Positions 1 through 4,080 of a stretch of DNA of 6,976 bases are shown in pieces. Position numbers and translations under genes: made by a program. The notes under the pieces were generated by a model that saw nothing but the letters and a program-made list of their open reading frames with translations, did no database searches and was not told the origin of the DNA. This DNA comes from Hymenobacter sp. (GTDB taxonomy: Bacteria > Bacteroidota > Bacteroidia > Cytophagales > Hymenobacteraceae). The stretch spans positions 1 to 6,976 of the forward strand of contig JANYFQ010000065.1 of assembly GCA_025362615.1 (NCBI GenBank). Reading direction: 5' to 3'. The first letter of the stretch is position 1. Every line of letters starts with the position of its first letter.

Positions 1-59
1 GGCTTGGTTCGGCCCCCAACGGCGAGCGGACAGCCGGCTGAAAAAGCCGGCAGCCCGCC
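1..59 (+). repeat. REP-like 59-bp direct repeat, copy A, upstream of the RAYT gene
   Basis: This 59-base stretch is identical to 693-751, on the other side of the transposase gene, in the same orientation. It contains a perfect hairpin: GCCGGCT (33-39), loop GAAAA (40-44), AGCCGGC (45-51). An outer GCGG/CCGC pairing (26-29 with 55-58) is separated from it by small internal loops. Short GC-rich hairpins next to a RAYT gene are the hallmark of REP sequences, which RAYTs bind and cleave as single strands. The window starts at the first matching base, so this copy may extend further upstream. The identity is seen directly; the REP role is inferred. Confidence 0.85.
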
Positions 60-78
60 CAACACCGTTCCCATCACC

Positions 79-654
79 ATGCACTTGCATCCCGGCCGCA
101 TCCACCACATCTACAACCGGGGCAACAACGGCGAACCCGTCTTTTTCTCTCCCGACCACTACCTGTTTTTCTTGCGAAAGGTGCGGCTACACTTGCTGCC
201 CGCCGGTCGGGTTTTGGCATATTGCCTGATGCCAAACCATTTCCACCTGCTTTTTGAACCCACGGAAACCGATGAGTCCGGTAGCCTCACGCAGAAGGGC
301 ATGGGCATCGTGCTGGGTTCTTACGCCCAAGCCCTGAACAAAGAGCGGGGCCGCACCGGCTCCTTGTTCCAGAAAAGAACCAAGGCAAAACTCGTGGAAG
401 CCAGCACGACCGAATGGTACGCCACGACGTGCTTGCACTACATTCACCAGAACCCTTGCCGCGCCCGCCTGGTGGCCCAGATGGCTGATTGGCCTTATTC
501 GTCGTACCGCGACTACGCGGGGCTGCGGAGCGGCAATCTTTGCGCGTTGGCCTACGGTCGTCGGCTGCTGGACTTGCCAGCGGACGGCGCGGTGTTTCAG
601 TCGGAAGCGGCTCGCCACCTTTTGCCGAACGCGGTCAGGCCACTGCTGTACTGA
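79..654 (+). CDS. REP-associated tyrosine transposase (RAYT), IS200-like Y1 family
   Basis: The 191-residue product is a typical length for a RAYT, a single-strand DNA transposase related to IS200/IS605 TnpA that is thought to mobilise or spread REP hairpins. Visible signatures, numbered from the ATG at 79, are YNRGNN (12-17), the metal-binding HUH motif in MPNHFHLLF (His54 and His56), GSLFQKRTKAKLV (94-106), the likely catalytic Tyr121 in YIHQNPCRARLV, and the characteristic WPYSSYRDY (138-146). The frame stays open upstream to position 4, but those 25 codons lie in or beside the flanking repeat. The repeat encodes a similar peptide at its second copy, so the ATG at 79 is the better start. 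No Shine-Dalgarno is visible, as usual for Bacteroidota. The gene looks intact and is bracketed by identical direct repeats. It is probably domesticated rather than a self-mobile IS, because no IS200/IS605 ends are seen. Confidence 0.92.
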   Translation: MHLHPGRIHHIYNRGNNGEPVFFSPDHYLFFLRKVRLHLLPAGRVLAYCLMPNHFHLLFEPTETDESGSLTQKGMGIVLGSYAQALNKERGRTGSLFQKRTKAKLVEASTTEWYATTCLHYIHQNPCRARLVAQMADWPYSSYRDYAGLRSGNLCALAYGRRLLDLPADGAVFQSEAARHLLPNAVRPLLY

Positions 655-692
655 GGCACCGGTGGGCGAACGCCAGGTTTTTTTCGGTTGTC

Positions 693-751
693 GGCTTGGT
701 TCGGCCCCCAACGGCGAGCGGACAGCCGGCTGAAAAAGCCGGCAGCCCGCC
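693..751 (+). repeat. REP-like 59-bp direct repeat, copy B, between the RAYT gene and hsdM
   Basis: This copy is base-for-base identical to 1-59, so it also contains the GCCGGCT-GAAAA-AGCCGGC hairpin (here 725-743). It begins 38 bp after the RAYT stop codon. A run of seven T (678-684) precedes it, and T-rich sequence (760-785) separates it from the hsdM ATG. Perfect identity of the two copies suggests a recent duplication, gene conversion, or active maintenance by the RAYT. It may also form a weak transcription barrier between the RAYT gene and hsdM, although its hairpin lacks an immediate T tract. Confidence 0.85.
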
Positions 752-786
752 TGGTTCCGTTTTTTTGTTGCGTTTTTTTCCTTTTC

Positions 787-1218
787 ATGTCTCAACTTGA
801 ATTCCTGGCCGAAACCCTTGGCCCCGGCCGAAACCGCCGCCGCCGAAAAAAAGCGGGGCCGCCAGGCCAAGCCCGCCGGGGCGGCCAAAAAGCTGCTCAC
901 CCAACAATCGGTGGACGCGGCCATCAAGCAGGTCTGCGACATTCTGCGGCGCTCGAACTGCGCCGGGGCGCTGCAATACGTGCCCGAACTGACGTGGATG
1001 CTGTTCCTGCGGATTTTGGACGAGCGCGAAACCCGCGAGGCCGAAGAGGCCGAAGCCGTGGGGCAGTCCTACGCTCACTCGCTGGCCGCGCCCTACCGCT
1101 GGCAGGATTGGGCCGCGCCCGGCGGCCCCACCCGCGTAGAACTGACGACGGTGCGCCCCCGCGGCTCGTTCTTCGACTTCATCAACACCGACCTGCTGCC
1201 CTACCTCAAAGGCCTAGA
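787..1218 (+). pseudogene. hsdM: hsdM 5' fragment: N-terminal domain of type I DNA methyltransferase, split by an IS
   Basis: HsdM is the methylation subunit of a type I restriction-modification system. It transfers a methyl group from S-adenosylmethionine to N6 of adenine and works in a complex with the specificity subunit HsdS. This fragment carries the helical N-terminal domain, including VDAAIKQVCDILRR, PELTWMLFLRILDERE and FFDFINTDLLPYLKGL, and then runs into the IS. The chimeric frame continues about 45 codons into the element and stops at 1354. The 5' end is also odd. The ATG at 787 reads MSQLEFLAETLGPG and then loses homology-like sequence. The conserved frame (LAPAETAAAEKKRGRQAKP onward) lies one base out of phase and begins only at a TTG (797) or, further in, a GTG (911). 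An extra base around 817-820 would explain this. Family assignment is firm; the frameshift is an inference. Confidence 0.88.
1213..1218 (+). repeat. Left target-site duplication of the IS481-family element (cCTAGa)
   Basis: CCTAGA lies just outside the left terminal inverted repeat, and GCTAGA lies just outside the right one (2221-2226). Five of the six bases match, and the shared core is CTAG. IS481 and IS1002 of Bordetella are known to favour NCTAGN targets with 6-bp duplications, so the core agrees with the family. On the minus strand this copy also supplies the TAG stop codon of the transposase gene. Confidence 0.8.
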
Positions 1219-2164
1219 TGTATGGTCCCGGAGTAAGGTGGTTTGGGTTTCGGATAAAGGTACTAGGATTTTTTCGATATTCGGCACAAATGAACTCGTG
1301 GGGCGTAAGTCCGTGGAGCCGTTTGAGTCGTTTGGCAAAGTTGTAAGCCCGTAAAAAGGGCTGTAAGTGCGTGTTGAGCTGGTCGGTGGTTTCGTAATGA
1401 AAGCGCTTAATCGTCGCTTCCTTCACCGTGCGGTTCATCCGCTCCACGTGGCCGTTGGTCCAGGGATGCGCCGGCTTGGTGAAGCGCTGCTCGATGCCCC
1501 ACTCGTCGCAGAGCTGCCCGATGGGGTGGCGGCCCACGTTCGGGTGATGGGGCAGGTTACGGAACTGAATACCATTATCGGTCAGCAGTTTAGCTACCTT
1601 GTAAGGAATTTGAGCCAAGACCCCTCGCAGGAATTCCACGGCCACGGCCTGCGTGGCGTGGGGGTGCAAGGCCGCGAAGGCCAGCTTGCTCGTGCGGTCG
1701 ATGGCGATGAAGAGGTACTGCTTGCCTTCCTCGGTTTGCACCTCGGCAAAATCGAGGTGCAGGTAGCCGATGGGGTAGTCCTTGAACTTCTTTTTTGGCG
1801 CGTCGGGCGGCCCATCGCCGGGGGGCAAGCAACTGATGCCGTGGCGTTGAAAGCAGCGATGCAGAGCGGAGCGGCTCAGGCGAGGAATCGCCTCCTGGAG
1901 CGTGTAGAGGCAGTCATCGAGCGGCAAAAGCGTCTGCTGGCGGAACAAGACAATGGCCGCTTCTTCGGCCGGCGTGCGCACGGTAGAGGCGGGCTTGGGA
2001 CCGCGAACGGCCTCCTCCGTGGTGGTGCGACCGCGCCACTTGGCGACTGTTTTCTCGTTGATGCCGAAGCGCTTGGCTAGCTTTTGTAGGCTTTCTGTAC
2101 TTTGCTGGATAAGGCGCCGAGTTGCCGGCGTTGTGGTGGCGCAGCCGTGTGGTATTTTTCCCAT
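1214..2164 (-). CDS. IS481-family DDE transposase
   Basis: The 316-residue integrase-fold transposase looks intact. It starts MGKIPHGCATTTPATRRLIQQ, which is typical of the family. A helix-turn-helix follows at about residues 22-45 (ESLQKLAKRFGINEKTVAKW). The rve-type catalytic core has the acidic triad at Asp138 (YLHLDFAEV), Asp196 (LLTDNGIQF) and Glu241 (NGHVERMNRTVKEA). The C-terminal part ends LTPHEFICAEYRKNP...HLTPGPYI. The ATG at 2162-2164 lies 56 bp inside the right end of the element, and a Bacteroidota-like -7 box (2188-2195) sits just upstream. The last codon (ATC) straddles the junction with the target, and the stop TAG (1214-1216) lies wholly in target DNA. All motifs needed for activity are present, so the element may still be mobile. 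Confidence 0.95.
   Translation of the reverse strand: MGKIPHGCATTTPATRRLIQQSTESLQKLAKRFGINEKTVAKWRGRTTTEEAVRGPKPASTVRTPAEEAAIVLFRQQTLLPLDDCLYTLQEAIPRLSRSALHRCFQRHGISCLPPGDGPPDAPKKKFKDYPIGYLHLDFAEVQTEEGKQYLFIAIDRTSKLAFAALHPHATQAVAVEFLRGVLAQIPYKVAKLLTDNGIQFRNLPHHPNVGRHPIGQLCDEWGIEQRFTKPAHPWTNGHVERMNRTVKEATIKRFHYETTDQLNTHLQPFLRAYNFAKRLKRLHGLTPHEFICAEYRKNPSTFIRNPNHLTPGPYI
1219..1242 (+). repeat. Left terminal inverted repeat of the IS (transposase 3' end)
   Basis: The sequence reads TGTATGGTCCCGGAGTAAGG and then TGGT. It matches the reverse complement of 2197-2220 at 18 of 24 positions, with the outer TGTAT, the GTCCC block and the inner GTGGT conserved. The transposase coding frame runs through this repeat and out of the element. 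Confidence 0.85.
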
Positions 2165-2171
2165 AAATTTG
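2164..2171 (+). promoter_or_regulatory. Possible outward -7 promoter element inside the IS (TAAATTTG)
   Basis: TAAATTTG fits the Bacteroidota -7 consensus TAnnTTTG and points out of the element towards the hsdM 3' fragment. It overlaps the transposase start codon on the other strand. No clear -33 TTTG is seen at the expected distance upstream, so support is limited to one box. If used, transcription would begin at about 2178 and run into the catalytic half of hsdM. Confidence 0.3.
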
Positions 2172-2187
2172 CCTTGAAAGCAGCCCC

Positions 2188-2195
2188 CAAAGGTA
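2188..2195 (-). promoter_or_regulatory. Probable transposase promoter -7 element (TACCTTTG on the minus strand)
   Basis: Read on the minus strand, the sequence TACCTTTG matches TAnnTTTG and lies 23 bp before the transposase ATG, just inside the right inverted repeat. A start site around 2180 would leave a short leader. No convincing -33 TTTG is seen upstream within the repeat. Its position in the element is what one expects for a transposase promoter. Confidence 0.45.
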
Positions 2196-2196
2196 C

Positions 2197-2220
2197 ACCA
2201 CTATCCTTTGGGACTATACA
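2197..2220 (-). repeat. Right terminal inverted repeat of the IS (transposase 5' end)
   Basis: Read inward on the minus strand, it begins TGTATAGTCCCAAAGGATAG and then TGGT. It pairs with 1219-1242 with six mismatches in 24 positions. It immediately precedes the transposase promoter region. Confidence 0.85.
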
Positions 2221-2226
2221 GCTAGA
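2221..2226 (+). repeat. Right target-site duplication of the IS (gCTAGa)
   Basis: GCTAGA follows the right end of the element and shares CTAGA with the left flank (1214-1218). The outermost base is G here and C on the left. Either one base has mutated since insertion, or the true duplication is the 4-5 bp CTAG(A) and the element's end lies 1 bp further out. Confidence 0.75.
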
Positions 2227-3385
2227 GCATCAGCCCAACGCCGCCCCCCGGCAGCGGGTGATTGCCGAAATCCTGTCGGGGGTGGAGAAAACCCGCGTCG
2301 ATACCGAAAAGAACCTGCTCGACGTGCTGGACAAGTTGCACGGCATCCGGGAAGAGGCCATTGACCCAACGCACGTTTTCCCGCTCTCGCAGGTGTTTGA
2401 GGGGCTGTTGCTGAAAATGGGTGAGAAGGGCAACGACGGCGGGCAGTTCTTCACGCCCCGCGAAGTCATCCGCCTCATCATTCAGGTACTCAACCCCGCC
2501 CCCGGCCAAACCGTGTACGACCCGAGTTGCGGCACGGCGGGTTTCCTGGCCCAAGCCTACGACTACCTGCTGCCGCAGTGCGACACGCCCGACAAGCTGC
2601 ACAACCTAAAGCGGCGCACGTTTTTTGGGCGCGAGAAGGAAAACCTGATTTACCCCATCGCCCTGGCCAACCTGATTTTGCACGGCATTGACGAGCCGCA
2701 CATCTGGCACGGCAACACCCTCACCGGGCAGGAGCAGTACGGCGGGTTGTTTGCCCAGGCCCCGCCGCAGTACAACATCGTACTCAGCAACCCGCCCTTC
2801 GGTGGCAAGGAAGGCCCCGAGGCCCAAAGCCGGTTTGCCTACAAAACCAGCGCCACGCAGGTGCTTTTCTTGCAGCACGTCCTCGACAGCCTGGCTACCG
2901 GCGGCTCCTGCGGCATGGTACTCGACGAAGGCGTGTTGTTTCGGACCACCGAAACGGCCTTCGTGCAAACCAAGCGCCGCCTGCTCGATTCGTGCGACTT
3001 GTGGTGCATCCTGAGCCTGCCGGGCGGCGTGTTTTCGGCCGCCGGTGCGGGCGTGAAAACCAACCTGCTCTTCTTCACCAAAGGCCAACCCACCGAAAAG
3101 GTGTGGTACTACGACCTGAGCGATGCCAAAGTGGGCAAGCGCACCCCCATGACGCTGGACCGCTTCGCTGATTTTCTGGCCGTGCTGCCCACCCGCGCCG
3201 ATTCGGCACGTAGCTGGACCGTAACCCGCGACGAGCTAGAGAAGCGCGGCTACGACCGGAAAGCCGTGAACCCCAACGCCCGCGCCACCGGCGACAACCG
3301 CACCCCCGCCCAACTGCTGACCGCGCTGGAAGCCCAGGGCCAGGCGCTGCAAACCGCATTGGGCAAGCTGCGCGAATTGCTGTAA
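2221..3385 (+). pseudogene. hsdM: hsdM 3' fragment: catalytic domain of type I DNA methyltransferase, cut off by the IS
   Basis: This is the N6-adenine methyltransferase core, separated from its N-terminal domain by the IS. It begins with EHQPNAAPRQRVIAEILSG and VEKTRVDTEKNLLDVLDKLH, the normal HsdM linker. GGQFFTPREVI (about 2438-2470) follows, then the S-adenosylmethionine-binding motif DPSCGTAGFL (from 2519) and the catalytic motif IV NPPFGG (from 2789). Later come LPGGVFSAAGAGVKTNLLFF and the C-terminal YDLSDAKVGKRTPM region. Catalytic motifs are intact, and no internal frameshift or stop was seen. The open frame extends upstream into the IS to an ATG at 2102, giving a 427-residue chimera whose first 40 residues are IS-derived. 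That product would lack the HsdM N-terminal domain and is probably inactive. Joined to 787-1218, the gene would have been about 526-529 residues, normal for HsdM. No hsdS or hsdR follows; a strong hairpin does. Confidence 0.92.
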
Positions 3386-3504
3386 GTAGCGAAACAAGTG
3401 GTTGAGCAAGTCCCAACGCTAGAAGCGACAGGGAAGCGGCGCGGGTTGCCAGGAAGATGGTAAGCGGCGAATTGAGTAGGAGAAAGGAACGCGCTCGGAA
3501 GAAG

Positions 3505-3574
3505 TGTAAAGAAAAGGCCGGTTTGCTTTGCACGTATTCGACTACGTGTAGAGCAAACCGGCCTTTTCTTTACA
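3505..3574. terminator. Long bidirectional hairpin terminator after hsdM
   Basis: The left arm 3505-3527 (starting TGTAAAGAAAAGGCCGG) pairs perfectly over 23 bp with 3552-3574. The stem continues inward through G-U, U-A and G-U pairs, then CACGTA/TACGTG (3531-3536 with 3543-3548), closing on a 6-base loop, TTCGAC. The total is 32 pairs, 30 of them Watson-Crick. The foot is A-rich on the left and T-rich on the right (CCTTTTCTTT), so each strand reads as stem plus U-rich tail. This arrangement suits a terminator shared by convergent genes: hsdM ends 119 bp to the left, and a possible minus-strand gene end lies 20 bp to the right. A miniature palindromic element is an alternative. Confidence 0.8.
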
Positions 3575-3594
3575 TGACCCGCCGTCGGTTCCTG

Positions 3595-3732
3595 CTAAAC
3601 CAGCGCGTAGGCCCGCAATTGCCCCACCATTTCGGCTGAACTTGCGGAAGCCAGTACCGCTGCCGCCGCGTTGTGCTCCCGCAGGGCTTGTGCAGCTTTT
3701 GCGGGGTAGCCAGCCACTTCCTGCGCCGCGAC
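3595..3732 (-). pseudogene. Possible C-terminal relic of an unidentified minus-strand gene
   Basis: The last 44 codons of a minus-strand frame ending at the stop 3595-3597 look protein-like: QEVAGYPAKAAQALREHN, then a short Ala-rich stretch, then SSAEMVGQLRAYALV. The amphipathic helical pattern and codon use are ordinary for the window. Upstream of this the same frame turns into Pro/Arg/Cys-rich sequence with no recognisable fold. The stop lies 20 bp from the bidirectional hairpin, as expected for a real gene end convergent with hsdM. I do not recognise the family. It may be a truncated gene whose 5' part was lost, or a chance open frame in GC-rich DNA. Confidence 0.3.
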
Positions 3733-4042
3733 AATGCGCCTGGGGCGGTCGATTCGGGCAGACGCTTCCGGGCGTTGGCCTACGCCTCGAACCGGTGGCG
3801 GGCAGCGGGCCGCGTCGGCCAGCAGGCTCGGCCAGCAGTGGCAATGCTTTGGTTTGTGGCATCCGTTGCCTTTGCCGTGCGAAACCCGGGTGGGCGCTGC
3901 GCGGCGCAAAACATTTGCCCCACCCGGACACCCGCACCGGGGGCACCGTTGGGGGCGGGCCATTGGGCCGGACAGGGCCGCCGTTCGCGGGCCGCCAACC
4001 GCCGTTGGCCGCCGTGGCCCGCGTCAAAAATGAAAGGCCCGG
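3733..4042. other. GC-rich spacer without a convincing gene
   Basis: Open frames cross this stretch on both strands, but their translations are Pro/Arg/Gly-rich and match nothing I recognise. The best local structure is an inverted repeat, CCGGGTGGG (3886-3894) with CCCACCCGG (3919-3927), around a GC-rich loop. Near the right end, GGGCCGCC recurs and a small GCCAAC/GTTGGC hairpin occurs. It may be degraded intergenic DNA, or a leader and regulatory region of the kinase gene. Confidence 0.5.
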
Positions 4043-4050
4043 TACTTTTG
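4043..4050 (+). promoter_or_regulatory. Candidate -7 promoter element for the hybrid kinase (TACTTTTG)
   Basis: TACTTTTG matches the Bacteroidota -7 consensus TAnnTTTG. A start site near 4057 would give a leader of about 24 bases before the ATG at 4081, which is one reason for preferring that start over the in-frame ATG at 4030. A matching -33 TTTG is not evident about 20 bp upstream, so the call is tentative. Confidence 0.4.
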
Positions 4051-4080
4051 AACCGGTATTTCCACCGTTTTGACGACTAT

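Larger units (their letters stand above)
1219..2220 (-). mobile_element. IS481-family insertion sequence (about 1002 bp) inserted in hsdM
   Basis: The element is bounded by imperfect terminal inverted repeats beginning TGTAT (1219-1242 and 2197-2220, 18 of 24 positions identical). It carries one DDE transposase gene on the minus strand and sits in a CTAG target duplicated on both sides. Size, single-gene layout, TGT ends and CTAG target all fit IS481. Deleting the element with one target copy (1008 bp in total, a multiple of three) rejoins hsdM in frame as ...YLKGL-EHQPNAAPRQ.... The insertion is therefore simple and unrearranged. Boundaries could shift by 1-2 bp, because the flanking copies differ in their outermost base. 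Confidence 0.93.

Noticed and set aside
1..751. CRISPR-like array based on the repeated 59-mers
   Set aside because: There are only two copies, 692 bp apart, with a protein-coding gene between them; this is not a repeat-spacer arrangement.
187..942. Minus-strand open frame across the RAYT gene, repeat and hsdM start
   Set aside because: It runs through three unrelated features including the repeat, and its translation is not protein-family-like.
1367..2080. Plus-strand open frame of 237 codons inside the IS
   Set aside because: It is antisense to the transposase, whose DDE motifs are clear, and it contains no recognisable motif.
3457..3639. Small plus-strand open frame (60 codons) as a possible toxin or peptide gene
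   Set aside because: It is translated straight through both arms of the long hairpin, so the open frame is a by-product of the terminator.
3886..3927. Inverted repeat CCGGGTGGG/CCCACCCGG as a riboswitch or operator
   Set aside because: It is only 9 bp in GC-rich sequence, more than 100 bp from the kinase start, with no conserved riboswitch motif.
3673..4080. N-terminal extension of the kinase by up to 136 codons
   Set aside because: The extension is Arg/Pro/Gly-rich with no domain. Its codon bias differs from that of the kinase, and a promoter-like box lies at 4043-4050. The ATG at 4081 is preferred, with 4030 possible.
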